Below are positions 36,290 to 45,321 of a stretch of DNA of 64,000 bases, one piece after another (position 1 is the stretch's first letter; each line of letters starts with the position of its first letter). Source of the DNA: Bosea sp. NBC_00550 (GTDB taxonomy: Bacteria; Pseudomonadota; Alphaproteobacteria; Rhizobiales; Beijerinckiaceae); the NCBI RefSeq assembly GCF_026020075.1, contig NZ_CP102772.1:2542001-2606000 (forward strand). Direction: 5' to 3'. Made by a program: the position numbers and the translations under genes. The notes beneath the pieces are model-generated. The model searched no databases and was not told the origin of the DNA. It saw nothing but the letters and a program-made list of their open reading frames with translations.

Positions 36290-36645
36290 GCCAACACTGT
36301 CGATGGCGCGATAGAGATACATCCACCGTCCGCGGACCTTGATGTACGTCTCGTCCGCATGCCTCCTGGCGGTCACGGCGCGCTTGCGCCGGTTGAAGCG
36401 CTCAAGCAGCAATGGCGAGAAGTAAACGACCCAGCGGTGGATCGCGGAATGGTCGATGCTGATGCCGCGCTCGGCCATCATCTCCTTCAGGTCGCGCAGG
36501 CTCAGACCGTAGGCCAGATACCATCGAACACACAGCAGGATCACCGATCGGTCGAAATGACGGCCCTTGAAAATCTGAAATCCTCCCGCCAATGGCTGAA
36601 AGGAGATGCCCTAATCTCCGTAACTGAAGAGTTTGCAACAGAACC
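36290..36645 (-). mobile_element. IS6-family relic of the IS26/IS6100 branch (type D end)
   Basis: The right end GGTTCTGTTGCAAA (complement of 36632-36645) is the classic IS6 terminal sequence. Inside, the minus strand encodes FKGRHFDRSVILLCVRWYLA, LSLRDLKEMMAERGISIDHS and ADETYIKVRGRWMYLYRAID, a transposase up to just after the first catalytic Asp. Homology stops at about 36290. This is a different lineage from the type A-C elements. Confidence 0.85.
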
Positions 36646-36776
36646 CTCGCGAGTCCGTACATTTCTACAGTTCGAGGAAGGTTTGGGATCAGGTTCGGAG
36701 CCCACTGGGCAAGCGTGAGAGCTGTTGTGCTGACCGAGATGCATGGTTCTGGCACGCGACTGCACCCTCGATCTCA

Positions 36777-37406
36777 TCATCCATGATGGCCGCCGCTCGT
36801 GACCCAGATCGCACGGGCCACGGCCTGTTCGGGGTTGTCGAACATGTGGGGCACGGTGCTGGGGAAGCAGACGCTGTCGCCCGCATCCAGCACATGGGGC
36901 TCGTGATCGAGCCAGATCCGGATACGGCCTGAGAGAACGTAGACCGCCTTCTCCCCGACATGCTGGACGAAATCGGCACCCGACGACGCACCGGGATTGA
37001 GTGTCAGCTCATAGATCTCGAGCGCGCCGCCCTGGGCTGGCGTCAGCGATTCCTTGAGCACGCCGCTCGCCGTGAGGCGCAGAAGGCGTCGGTCATTCCG
37101 GCGCACGACGTATTGCGACGACGGGTCGGAGGCATGCGGCTCGAAGAAATACGAGATCGGCACGCCCAATGCGATGCTCAGCAGCCGCAGGCTCCTGATC
37201 GAGGGTGAAGCCAGCGCACGCTCGAGCTGGCTGATCATACCGGTGGACAGGCCCGTGCGTTGCGCGACGTCTTGAATCGACAAGCCGGCGCGCTGGCGCA
37301 GGAGCCGGACCGTCTCGCCGAGCCGATGTTCGGCATCCTCGGGAACGACGATCGCTTCGTTCGTCACCTTATCCAGGGGATCCGTCCCTGCGGCGTTCCT
37401 GCTCAT
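36777..37406 (-). CDS. XRE-family regulator with C-terminal cupin domain
   Basis: 209-residue regulator. The HTH_3 domain is near residues 30-85 (LRQRAGLSIQDVAQRTGLST then GMISQLERALASPSIRSL). A cupin effector domain follows near 130-200 (GEKAVYVLSGRIRIWLDHEP, then DSVCFPSTVPHMFDNP). Start ATG 37406 has AGAGG upstream. This architecture (SutR/PuuR-like) commonly controls amino-acid or polyamine catabolism. The adjacent genes are IS debris, so its target operon may have been lost or may be the one starting at 39192. Confidence 0.9.
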   Translation of the reverse strand: MSRNAAGTDPLDKVTNEAIVVPEDAEHRLGETVRLLRQRAGLSIQDVAQRTGLSTGMISQLERALASPSIRSLRLLSIALGVPISYFFEPHASDPSSQYVVRRNDRRLLRLTASGVLKESLTPAQGGALEIYELTLNPGASSGADFVQHVGEKAVYVLSGRIRIWLDHEPHVLDAGDSVCFPSTVPHMFDNPEQAVARAIWVTSGGHHG

Positions 37407-37960
37407 CGATCGCCTCTCAGCATGTTTCCTGCAACGCCTAGCACAGCCGCTCGGTCCGGGGATGTCGGCGACGGACCGCATCCCATGTTGAAGTCAGCAT
37501 AACAAAAGTTAGAGGGATTGAAATTACATGCGCAGTAAACGTGTCGAACAGGCTGCGAAAGGCAGGAAATGGATTCGCGGGAGGAGGCAAATGAGCTGGG
37601 CAATGAGTGCCGGCTGGCGAAGGTCTTCGAATCTGACACAGACGAGTTTCGGATGCCACCGGTCAATTCGACCATCGCCTTTCGACGAGGCCGTCCTAAT
37701 TTGCTGTTGCGATGTCCGACGCTGCGCCCTCGGGGAGTCATCTCGGCCACCCTGGAAGACCTGGTCAGGCGAGGCAGCTGGTCGGGCCGCATACCCAAAG
37801 AGAACGGTCACTCGAATTGGCAAAGACCGATAGAAAATCGATTATTCTGATCTCGTGAGCCTTTCATGGTCGCGTTGGGCCAGCAGCTATCACCGCAGAT
37901 GCGGCGAGGAACGGTGATCGGCGTCCAAACGCGCGCTTCATGTCGTCGAACTCCCGGCGA
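37407..37960. other. Stretch without a supported gene
   Basis: Upstream region of the XRE-cupin gene followed by about 450 bases with only short overlapping frames on both strands. None shows a recognisable domain, good start signal or codon bias. It probably contains that regulator's promoter. Confidence 0.4.
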
Positions 37961-38078
37961 CGAAGGGCGAGCCGGCCTACCTCCGCTTTCGATGTTCAGG
38001 GCGCTGCTGCTGTCGGTCTGGTACGATCTGTCCGATGTGAAGCTGACCCAGGCGCTCGCTCGTCTCGATGCCGGAACC
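37961..38078 (+). mobile_element. IS5-family transposase fragment
   Basis: Encodes PPLSMFRALLLSVWYDLSDV with KLTQAL, the conserved N-terminal region of IS5-group transposases. The homology ends at about 38078. The next 220 bases to 38304 hold no gene I can support. Confidence 0.7.
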
Positions 38079-38304
38079 AGCCGATCCATCAAATCCCGCG
38101 ACAAAGATGCCGGCGAGTGATGGCCTACGCCCTCCCCCAATCCCGTCGCCTCAAACAGACGAAACGGGATAAGAACCCTTTGCCCGTCACCAAAGCCGAG
38201 GCTGGCAGCGATCCGGGCAACCATCATCGCCAAGCGAAGGACTACCCCCGGAACGCGTCCGCATTGTCGTCGCAGGCTCACCCCTAAACGAAGCGGAAGC
38301 GATC

Positions 38305-38946
38305 TCAAAGGTCGACGAGAACCCACAGAACCACGGCATCAGAGGCACCCTTTGAGGTCCAAGTGTGTTCCGTAGTGGCATCGTAGTAGATGGAATCGCC
38401 CTTGTTGAGCTCAAGCGGCTCGTAGAGGCGACTGTGCACAATGAGAGTGCCTTCGAGTACCATCAAGAATATCTCTGCCTCGGACTTTGCCCAAGCCGCG
38501 TATTCATCAGGCGAACGCGCGGCCACGGTCGTCAGTATAGGCGTAGCTCGCTTATTCTTGAGATCGGCGCAGAGCAGGACATTGTTGCAAGTCCCGGTCG
38601 TATGCTTGCTGCCACTGCCAGTTCTGTTGATGCTGCGGCGTCCGGCAAAGCTCATTGTGCCGTTGTCCTGACCGCTGGACAAAAGGGTCGCCAACTCGAC
38701 GTCCAGTCCATGCGCGATACGCTGCATTGTCGAGATCGTTGGCGAGAGCTCATTGCGTTCAATTTTGGAGAAGGCAGAGGCGGAGACCCCCGTCATCGCG
38801 CTGACGTCCTGCAGCGTCAGCCCGCGGTTTTTTCGTAGCTTTAGCAGCCGAACACCGACATCGACCCCCCCGCGCGGCTCTTCAGCGACCTGCCAGGCCT
38901 CAGGCGGTTCGATCTCCCCGCGATCCGCCAGCGAGATTTCCGGCAT
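38305..38946 (-). CDS. XRE-family regulator with cupin domain, divergent from the main catabolic operon
   Basis: 213-residue regulator. HTH is near residues 30-85 (LKLRKNRGLTLQDVSAMTGV, SASAFSKIERNELSPTIST), with a C-terminal cupin near 135-210 (EIFLMVLEGTLIVHSRLYEP, GDSIYYDATTEHTW). Start ATG 38946 is preceded by GAGGAG. It shares a 245-base A/T-rich intergenic region with the divergent operon beginning at 39192, the classic arrangement for a local regulator. It is only distantly like the XRE-cupin protein at 36777. Confidence 0.9.
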   Translation of the reverse strand: MPEISLADRGEIEPPEAWQVAEEPRGGVDVGVRLLKLRKNRGLTLQDVSAMTGVSASAFSKIERNELSPTISTMQRIAHGLDVELATLLSSGQDNGTMSFAGRRSINRTGSGSKHTTGTCNNVLLCADLKNKRATPILTTVAARSPDEYAAWAKSEAEIFLMVLEGTLIVHSRLYEPLELNKGDSIYYDATTEHTWTSKGASDAVVLWVLVDL

Positions 38947-39040
38947 GCCGATTCTCCTCGTCTCCCTGATGGCGACCGTCCTGTCATAAGCTCTGGTTGC
39001 GAGGAGGGGAAGAGAACGCCATCGCGTATAGTTCAATAAT

Positions 39041-39076
39041 TGTCGTATCAGACATTTTTATATTTTTGTGTTGACA
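39041..39076 (+). promoter_or_regulatory. Operator/promoter candidate for the 39-55 kb operon
   Basis: The palindrome TGTCGTATCAGACA (39041-39054, TGTC-N6-GACA) lies in A/T-rich sequence and is followed by TTGACA at 39071-39076, a good -35. No convincing -10 is visible at the right spacing. It sits centrally between the divergent XRE-cupin gene and the operon, as expected for an autoregulated switch. Confidence 0.4.
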
Positions 39077-39191
39077 CATCCATGCCCCTCAAAGAGGCTC
39101 CGTTCCCAACAATGCGCCGGCAAGGAATTGGGCGCGGTTGGCGAGGGGGCCGACGCGCGGAAACGGCAGCATCACTGTGGGGATTCTTCAG

Positions 39192-40091
39192 ATGACGCTT
39201 ACGCACGACACTCTCGGCGGTTTGTACACCGCGATCGTCACGCCACTCGATGCCGATGGGGCGGTCGACATCAAGGGCCTCCAGGCGCTGGTGCGGTTCC
39301 AGCTCGAGGCAGGCGCCGCCGGCATCGTGCCGATCGGCGGCACGGGCGAATATCCAGTCTTCTCGCGTGGTGAGCGCCGCGACATCGTCGCCGCCTGCGT
39401 CGACGTGGCCGATGGCAAGCCGGTGATCCCCGGCGTGCTCGCAACTGGCTACGAGGATGCGCTGGAAGCCGGCCGCGACTTCGCGAAGGTCGGAGCCTCG
39501 GCGGTCATGACCGTGACCCCATATTACGCACCCGGCACCCAGGAGGGTATGCGCGCCTGGTTCGCCCGTTATCGCGATGCGCTAAACCTACCGGTCATGC
39601 TCTATCAGATCCCGCGCCGCACCACCGTTTCCGCCTTCGCCGAGACGGTGCAAGCGATGGCTGAGGACGGCTCGATCATCGGCATGAAATACTCGTCGTA
39701 CGACATGCCGGACTTCATCCGCACGGTGAAGCTCGCCGGCGACAAGATCGCGATCCTCTCGGGCGAGGAACCCCTATTCGCCACCCATGTCGCGCTCGGA
39801 GCGCGCGGTGGCGTCCTCGCTTCGGCGACGATCTATCCGAAGATCTGGATCGAGATCTTCGAGCTCGCCCGCCAGGGCAAGCTGAAGGAAGCGCTCAAGC
39901 TCCAGGACAAGATCGATCCCGTCGTCGACGCCATCTATGTCGAGACCAACCCGGGCCCACTAAAGGAATATATGGCGCTCGCAGGCAGGCCGGTCGGCGG
40001 GGTCCGCCTGCCGCTGGTGGGGCCAAGCCCGGAGACGTTGGCGAAACTGAAAACCGCCGTTGCTCGGGCAAAAGCCGTCGACCTCGCCTGA
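39192..40091 (+). CDS. Dihydrodipicolinate synthase-family lyase/aldolase (DapA-like)
   Basis: 299-residue class I TIM-barrel lyase. The Schiff-base Lys is K166 in SIIGMKYSSY, the catalytic Tyr is Y138 in VMLYQIPRRT, and the 2-oxoacid-binding loop is GGTGEYPV near residue 49. Housekeeping DapA usually has YNVP where this has YQIP, so a catabolic role is likelier: a 2-keto-3-deoxy acid aldolase or a pyrroline-4-hydroxy-2-carboxylate deaminase-like enzyme. ATG 39192 starts at the barrel. It is the first gene of a long operon, 14 bases before the next. Confidence 0.9.
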   Translation: MTLTHDTLGGLYTAIVTPLDADGAVDIKGLQALVRFQLEAGAAGIVPIGGTGEYPVFSRGERRDIVAACVDVADGKPVIPGVLATGYEDALEAGRDFAKVGASAVMTVTPYYAPGTQEGMRAWFARYRDALNLPVMLYQIPRRTTVSAFAETVQAMAEDGSIIGMKYSSYDMPDFIRTVKLAGDKIAILSGEEPLFATHVALGARGGVLASATIYPKIWIEIFELARQGKLKEALKLQDKIDPVVDAIYVETNPGPLKEYMALAGRPVGGVRLPLVGPSPETLAKLKTAVARAKAVDLA

Positions 40092-40105
40092 GCGGAGAGC
40101 GGATC

Positions 40106-41533
40106 GTGATCGGGAAACTTCGCGGCATCGTCGGTGAGAAGTGGCTTATCACCGACCCGGCCGAGATGGAGCCGTGGCTCTCCGATTGGCGACAGCGCCG
40201 ACGTGGCAGGGCGCTTGCCGTGGTCCAGCCAGCTTCCACCCAGGAAGTCGCTGCGGTCGTCGCGCTCTGCGCAGCGGAGAGGCAGCCGGTCTTCCCGGTC
40301 GGCGGCAATACCGGGCTTTGCTTCGGCGCCGTGCCGGAAAGTGATCGCGGTGACAAGCCCGGCATCGTGCTCTCCCTGCGGCGCCTGAACCAAATCCGCG
40401 CCATCGACAGGGCGACGGGCATCGCCACGGTCGATGCCGGCGTCGTCCTCGGCGAGCTGCATGGCGCCGCCGCCGAGGCGGGACGGCAGTTCCCGCTGCA
40501 CCTCGGCAGCGAGGGCAGCGCCCAGATCGGCGGGCTGATCTCGACCAATGCCGGCGGAACCGGCGTCGTCCGCTACGGCCCGATGCGCGATCTCGTCGCC
40601 GGCCTGGAGGTGGTGCTGCCGGACGGGCGCGTGCTGGCGGATCTCGCGGCGTTGCGCAAGGACAATACCGGCTACATGCTGCGCCATCTCTTCATCGGCG
40701 CGGAAGGCACGCTCGGCATCATCACGGGTGCGGCGCTGAGGCTGCACCCGCAAACGCCCAACAGCGCTCATGCCTGGGTCGCCGTTACCGATCCGGCGGC
40801 AGCCGTCGCCTTGCTCGCCTCCCTGCAGGACCGGGCCGGCTCCTATATCCAGGCGTTCGAGCTGATTTCCGCCTCGCAGTTCGAGCTGGTGCGCCGGCAC
40901 GTCGAGCGGGTGCGTTTCCCCTTCGCGGAGATTCCAGCCTGGTCGGCGCTGATCGAGCTCGGCAGCGAGGATACCACCACGGACCTCCAGGCGATCCTTG
41001 AAGAAATCGTCGGCGCTTCGCTCGGAAATGGCGAATCCATGGACGCGGTCGTCGCGACCTCCGAGCAGCAGGCTGCCGAATTCTGGCACATCCGCCATTC
41101 GGTCTCCGAGGCCAACAAGAAGGAAGGCATCGGCATCGTCCATGATGTCGCCGTCCGCTCCTCCGATGTCGCCGGCTTCATCGCGGCAGCCGACAAGGTC
41201 GCAGCCAAGCGATACCCGCAAGCGGTAACGCAGGTTGTTTGCCATCTCGGCGATGGGAATGTTCACTACATCCTGATGTTCCAGCGCGACTTCTGGGCGT
41301 CGCAGCCTGACCAGGATGGTTTCGCGCTCGAAGTCGAGCGCGCCATACATGACGCCGCGGCTCGCTTCGGTGGCACGTTCAGCGCCGAGCACGGCGTCGG
41401 GCGCAAGCTGACGGAGGAGCTCGAACGCCTCGCCGATCCGCTGAAATATGAGCTGATGAGCAAGGTCAAGACGCTGTTCGACCCGCAGAACCTGATGAAT
41501 CCGGGTGTTCTGCTGGCATCGAAGGCGATCTGA
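40106..41533 (+). CDS. FAD-linked 2-hydroxyacid dehydrogenase (GlcD/D2HGDH type)
   Basis: 475-residue vanillyl-alcohol-oxidase-fold enzyme. The FAD-binding PCMH domain (residues 35-215) has VFPVGGNTGLCFGAVP and ISTNAGGTGVVRYGPMRDLV. The C-terminal cap carries the metal-ligand motif HLGDGNVHY near residue 382 and EHGVGRKLTE near 428. Relatives oxidise D-lactate, D-2-hydroxyglutarate or glycolate to the 2-oxo acid and pass electrons to quinone or ETF. It follows the DapA-like gene by 14 bases, so the two may act on successive intermediates. Confidence 0.92.
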   Translation: MIGKLRGIVGEKWLITDPAEMEPWLSDWRQRRRGRALAVVQPASTQEVAAVVALCAAERQPVFPVGGNTGLCFGAVPESDRGDKPGIVLSLRRLNQIRAIDRATGIATVDAGVVLGELHGAAAEAGRQFPLHLGSEGSAQIGGLISTNAGGTGVVRYGPMRDLVAGLEVVLPDGRVLADLAALRKDNTGYMLRHLFIGAEGTLGIITGAALRLHPQTPNSAHAWVAVTDPAAAVALLASLQDRAGSYIQAFELISASQFELVRRHVERVRFPFAEIPAWSALIELGSEDTTTDLQAILEEIVGASLGNGESMDAVVATSEQQAAEFWHIRHSVSEANKKEGIGIVHDVAVRSSDVAGFIAAADKVAAKRYPQAVTQVVCHLGDGNVHYILMFQRDFWASQPDQDGFALEVERAIHDAAARFGGTFSAEHGVGRKLTEELERLADPLKYELMSKVKTLFDPQNLMNPGVLLASKAI

Positions 41534-41554
41534 GAACGGAGAAAAAATCCGCTG

Positions 41555-41574
41555 CCGCCTCCGGTGAGAGGCGG
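41555..41574 (+). promoter_or_regulatory. Small hairpin in the leader before the binding-protein gene
   Basis: CCGCCTC and GAGGCGG form a 7-bp stem with a 6-base loop in the 126-base gap before the solute-binding gene. There is no T-run. It may stabilise or pause the transcript. Confidence 0.4.
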
Positions 41575-41659
41575 AAGGTCACGGATAGCCCGCGGGGGAA
41601 GCGGGAGCCTGCCTCACCAGACATAACGAGGTTCGCCTCACAACGCCGGGAGAGTGAAA

Positions 41660-42508
41660 ATGACGACACGCAGGGATCTGGCAGGCCTCATCGGTGCTGG
41701 CGCAATTGCAGCCGGCGCAGTGACGCTGGCTTCCAACGGAGCAAGCGCGCAGGCCGCCACGCAGAATACCTTCGACCGCATCATCGCCAAGAAGAAGTTG
41801 AGACTGGGCGCAGTGACCTCCAGCGCCCCCTGGTTCAGCAAGGACCCGGCCTCGGGCAAGTGGAGCGGTCATTTCTATGCGATCGGTTCGGCGCTCGCCA
41901 AGGACATGGATGTCGAGCTGGAGCTCGTCGAGACGACCTGGGGCAATGCGGTGCTCGATCTGCAGGCAGACAAGATCGACATCATGTTCGGCCTAAACCC
42001 GACGCCGAAACGCGCCATGGCGGTGGATTTCTCGAACGGGGTCTACGACAGCGCGCTTGTCGTCATCGCCAAGCCGGGCTTCGATCCCAAGAGCTGGGCC
42101 GACCTGAACAAGCCGGAGGTCAAGATCTCCGTGGACGTCGGCTCGGCGCATGACCAGATCGCCACGCTCCTGTGCTCCAAGGCCCAGATCACGCGCTTCA
42201 AGACCATCAACGAGGCGATGCTGGCGCTGCGCACCGGCCGCGTCGATGCGCAGTGCATCTTCTGGATGGGCGGCGTACGCGCCGTGAAGGCGGATGCCAG
42301 CCTCGGCAAGGTCGTCGTGCCGCAGCCCTTCTTCGGATCGACATCGAATGCGGCCGTCCGCCGCGAGGTCGACAAGACCTGGCTCTTCTTCGTCAACACC
42401 TGGGTCGGCTATGCGCGCGGCCTCGGCCTCGTCCGCAGCGCGGTCGTTGAGAGCCTGGAGCAGGTCGACGTCAAGCCCGAGGATATCCCCGCCGGGATCA
42501 CCCTCTAA
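41660..42508 (+). CDS. Amino-acid ABC transporter substrate-binding protein
   Basis: 282-residue family-3 binding protein. The N-terminus MTTRRDLAGLIGAGAIAAGA has a twin-arginine-like RRDLAG and a hydrophobic stretch ending near ASAQA (residue 33), so a Tat signal is possible. Ligand-site features are DKIDIMFGLNPTPKRAMAVD near 101 and SVDVGSAHDQIATLLC near 157. ATG 41660 has GGGAG upstream; a GTG six bases earlier is possible. It is followed by a terminator-like hairpin, then the permease. Confidence 0.92.
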   Translation: MTTRRDLAGLIGAGAIAAGAVTLASNGASAQAATQNTFDRIIAKKKLRLGAVTSSAPWFSKDPASGKWSGHFYAIGSALAKDMDVELELVETTWGNAVLDLQADKIDIMFGLNPTPKRAMAVDFSNGVYDSALVVIAKPGFDPKSWADLNKPEVKISVDVGSAHDQIATLLCSKAQITRFKTINEAMLALRTGRVDAQCIFWMGGVRAVKADASLGKVVVPQPFFGSTSNAAVRREVDKTWLFFVNTWVGYARGLGLVRSAVVESLEQVDVKPEDIPAGITL

Positions 42509-42517
42509 GACTTGCCC

Positions 42518-42557
42518 GGCTTCCCGCACTCGCCTGCGGGAAGCCCATCCATTTTTT
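42518..42557 (+). terminator. Intra-operon attenuator between binding-protein and permease genes
   Basis: GGCTTCCCGC (42518-42527) and GCGGGAAGCC (42536-42545) form a perfect 10-bp stem with an 8-base loop, followed after 6 bases by six T's. It starts 10 bases after the binding-protein stop. Partial termination here would make the binding protein more abundant than the membrane components, a known pattern in ABC operons. Confidence 0.75.
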
Positions 42558-42596
42558 GAACGGCTTCGAGCCGCGCTGGGCGCGGGCAGGATTGGC

Positions 42597-43262
42597 ATGT
42601 CCTATACTTGGAACTTCGATATCCTCTGGGGTTATCGCTGGATATTCCTCACAGGGACAGGCGTGACGATCGGGATCACGATAGCGATCGTGATCCTCGG
42701 TCTGATCGTGGGTTTGGTCGCGGGCATCGCTCAGCTCTCGCGATCCCCGGTGCTGCGCTGGCTGTCCTGGGCCTATATCGAGATGTTCCGGCTGACGCCG
42801 CTGCTCGTGCTGCTGCTGTGGTTCTACTACGCACTGCCGATCCTGACCGGGATCAAGCTCGACGCGATCACCGCCGCGATCCTGACGCTGACGCTGTATG
42901 GCGGTTCGTTTTATGCGGAGGTCATTCGCGGCGGAATCGTCTCGATCGATACCGGGCAGACCGAGGCGGGACTGGCCTTGGGCATGACGCCGGCGAGGGT
43001 CATGCGCCGCATCGTGCTGCCGCAGGCGATCAAGCGGATGATCCCGCCGCTGATGAACCAGTCGATCATCCAGTTCAAGAACACCTCGCTCGTCTCGGTC
43101 CTCGCCGTCCCTGATCTGCTTTATCAGGGCCAGGTGGCGGCGATGGACACCTACCGCGCCCTCGAGGTCTACACGGTGGTGGCAGTGATCTACGTGATCG
43201 TGCTGCTGCCCCTGACCGCGATCGTCAAGCAAGCCGAAAAACGGCTGGCTCAGAGCAACTGA
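42597..43262 (+). CDS. Amino-acid ABC transporter permease
   Basis: 221-residue permease of the polar amino-acid family. Helices lie near residues 18-50, 60-80, 90-110 and 185-210. The EAA loop near residues 115-145 has TEAGLALGMTPARVMRRIVL followed by PQAIKRMIPPLMNQ. I chose ATG 42597; the frame is open upstream but only through the preceding gene. It is the sole permease of this transporter and probably homodimeric. Confidence 0.92.
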   Translation: MSYTWNFDILWGYRWIFLTGTGVTIGITIAIVILGLIVGLVAGIAQLSRSPVLRWLSWAYIEMFRLTPLLVLLLWFYYALPILTGIKLDAITAAILTLTLYGGSFYAEVIRGGIVSIDTGQTEAGLALGMTPARVMRRIVLPQAIKRMIPPLMNQSIIQFKNTSLVSVLAVPDLLYQGQVAAMDTYRALEVYTVVAVIYVIVLLPLTAIVKQAEKRLAQSN

Positions 43263-43272
43263 GGGCGCAGCG

Positions 43273-44034
43273 ATGAGCTACAAGATCGAGGTCTCCGGCC
43301 TGCGCAAAAGCTTCGGCGCCCTGACGGTGCTGCGCGACATCAACCTCAAGGTCGAGCCGGCTCAGGTGATCGCATTGATCGGCCCGTCCGGGTCCGGCAA
43401 GTCGACGCTGCTGCGCTGCCTCAACCTGTTGGTCCTGCCCGAGGGCGGACGTATCCGCATCGGCAACGACAGCTTCACCTTCGGCGACGGCTCGAAGCTG
43501 CCGGCCACTCGCGAACAGGCCCGCTTCCGCTCGAACGCGGGCATGGTTTTCCAGCACTTCAACCTGTTTCCGCACATGACGGTGGTTCAAAACGTCATGG
43601 AAGGCCCGGTCTCGGTAAAGGCCATGCCTAAGCCGCAGGCCAACGAACTCGCCCGCAATCTGCTCGCCAAGGTCGGCCTGAGCGACAAGGTCGACGTCTT
43701 TCCCAATAAGCTCTCCGGCGGCCAGAAGCAGCGCGTCGCCATCGCCCGCGCCCTTGCCATGGAGCCCGAGGTAATGCTCTTCGACGAGGTGACCTCGGCG
43801 CTCGATCCCGAGCTCGTCGGCGAAGTCCTCGGCGTGATGCGCGATCTCGCGGCCGAAGGCATGACGATGATCATCGTGACCCATGAGATCGCTTTCGCTC
43901 GCGACGTGGCCGACCGCGTCGTCTTCATGCGAGATGGCGTCATCGTCGAGGAAGGACCAGCTCGCGACGTGATCGACCAGCCGAAGCAGGAGGCGACCAA
44001 GGTCTTCCTCAGCCACTTCCACAATCGCGGCTGA
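43273..44034 (+). CDS. Amino-acid ABC transporter ATP-binding protein
   Basis: 253-residue ATPase: Walker [10 protein letters not shown] near residues 37-45, signature LSGGQKQR near 147, Walker B VMLFDEVTSALDPE near 167 and switch His in IIVTHEIAFARDVA near 202. The usual DEPT is DEVT here, a tolerated variant seen in amino-acid transporters. It lies 10 bases after the permease and 9 before the DadA-like gene. Confidence 0.95.
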   Translation: MSYKIEVSGLRKSFGALTVLRDINLKVEPAQVIALIGPSGSGKSTLLRCLNLLVLPEGGRIRIGNDSFTFGDGSKLPATREQARFRSNAGMVFQHFNLFPHMTVVQNVMEGPVSVKAMPKPQANELARNLLAKVGLSDKVDVFPNKLSGGQKQRVAIARALAMEPEVMLFDEVTSALDPELVGEVLGVMRDLAAEGMTMIIVTHEIAFARDVADRVVFMRDGVIVEEGPARDVIDQPKQEATKVFLSHFHNRG

Positions 44035-44043
44035 GGCGGGCCG

Positions 44044-45321
44044 ATGTCGAAGGATGCGCCCCTGACCGTCGCCGTGATCGGCGCGGGGATCGTAGGCCTA
44101 TGCGCGGCATTGGAAATCCAGCGCGACGGTCATCACGTGATCCTCATCGAACCCGGCGAACCGGGCGGTCGACAATCGGCCTCCTACGGCAACGCAACCT
44201 GGATCAACCCCGGCGCGATCGCCCCGATTTCCCTGCCTGGGCTTTGGCGCAAGGTGCCGGGCTTCCTGCTCGACCGGACCGGACCGTTCACGGTGCGCTG
44301 GCGGGACCTCCCCCGGCACGCCGGCTGGCTCGCCCGCTTCATTGCCGCCGGCCGTGACTGGGACCGCATCGCGACGAGCGCGCGCCAGCGCTATCCGCTT
44401 TGCAAGGGTACGGTGGTCGATCACCGGAACTATGCTGCTGAGGCCGGCGTCAGCGATCTTATCCGTCAGCAAGGCCTTATGTACGTCTATCCGGATCGGA
44501 CCGTCTTCGCGGCGGAGAGCCGGATCTGGTCGCTTCGCCGCGAGTTCGGGGTCCGCTTCAGCGAGATCGAGGAAGCCGAGCTGCGCCGCCTTCAGCCGGA
44601 GCTGTCGCCACATTACCGTTTCGGCGCCCGCCTCGATGATGCCGGCCAGATCGCCGACCCCGGCGCCTATTGCGCCGCCCTCGCCCGCCTGCTGGAAGCA
44701 CGCGGAATGCGACGCATCGCGGGGCGCGCGACCGGCTTCGTCATGGAGCGCGGCAGACTGAGCGCCGTCACCACGGACCAGGGTAGCCTCTCCTGCGACC
44801 GGGCCGTCCTCGCCGCGGGCATCGGATCGGCCAGTCTGGCTCGGCTCGCCGGAGACCGCGTGCCACTGATCTCCGAGCGCGGCTATCACGTCGTCATTCC
44901 CGAACCTGGCATAGCGCTCGGCGTCGGGCTGATGCCGTCGGATGGCCAGATGGGCGTCGTCTCGACGCCGCAGGGACTGCGGCTCGCCGGACAGGTCGAG
45001 CTCGCCGATCCAGCTGCCGCGCCCGACTGGCGCCGAACCGACATCCTGCTGGGCTATGCGCGCAAGATGTTTCCCGAACAGGCGATGCGCTTCGATACAG
45101 CCGAGATCGATCGCTGGATGGGCAATCGTCCCTCGACGCCGGACGCCCTGCCTTGCATCGGCTTCGCGTCCCGCTCGCGAGATATCCTGCATGCCTTCGG
45201 TCATGCCCATACCGGGCTGACCCAGGCGCCGGCGACGGGCAAGCTCGTCGCTGCACTGATAGACGGTCGCGAGCCGCCCTTTGACCCCGTCCCCTACTCC
45301 GCCCGGAGGTTCGCCCAATGA
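44044..45321 (+). CDS. D-amino-acid dehydrogenase-like FAD oxidoreductase (DadA family)
   Basis: 425-residue DAO-fold flavoprotein. The FAD motif VAVIGAGIVGLCAALEIQRD is at residues 9-28, the DadA-like SASYGNATWINPGAIAPISL near 46-65, and the C-terminal HAFGHAHTGLTQAPATG near 385. Relatives oxidise D-amino acids, D-hydroxyproline or similar cyclic amines to imines, transferring electrons to the respiratory chain. It overlaps the next (ornithine cyclodeaminase-like) gene by four bases, consistent with imine formation and reduction in one pathway. Confidence 0.9.
   Translation: MSKDAPLTVAVIGAGIVGLCAALEIQRDGHHVILIEPGEPGGRQSASYGNATWINPGAIAPISLPGLWRKVPGFLLDRTGPFTVRWRDLPRHAGWLARFIAAGRDWDRIATSARQRYPLCKGTVVDHRNYAAEAGVSDLIRQQGLMYVYPDRTVFAAESRIWSLRREFGVRFSEIEEAELRRLQPELSPHYRFGARLDDAGQIADPGAYCAALARLLEARGMRRIAGRATGFVMERGRLSAVTTDQGSLSCDRAVLAAGIGSASLARLAGDRVPLISERGYHVVIPEPGIALGVGLMPSDGQMGVVSTPQGLRLAGQVELADPAAAPDWRRTDILLGYARKMFPEQAMRFDTAEIDRWMGNRPSTPDALPCIGFASRSRDILHAFGHAHTGLTQAPATGKLVAALIDGREPPFDPVPYSARRFAQ

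Noticed and set aside
37528..37850. Small plus-strand genes of 93-101 codons
   Set aside because: Overlapping frames with equal lengths, no domain, weak start signals and placed in IS-scarred sequence.
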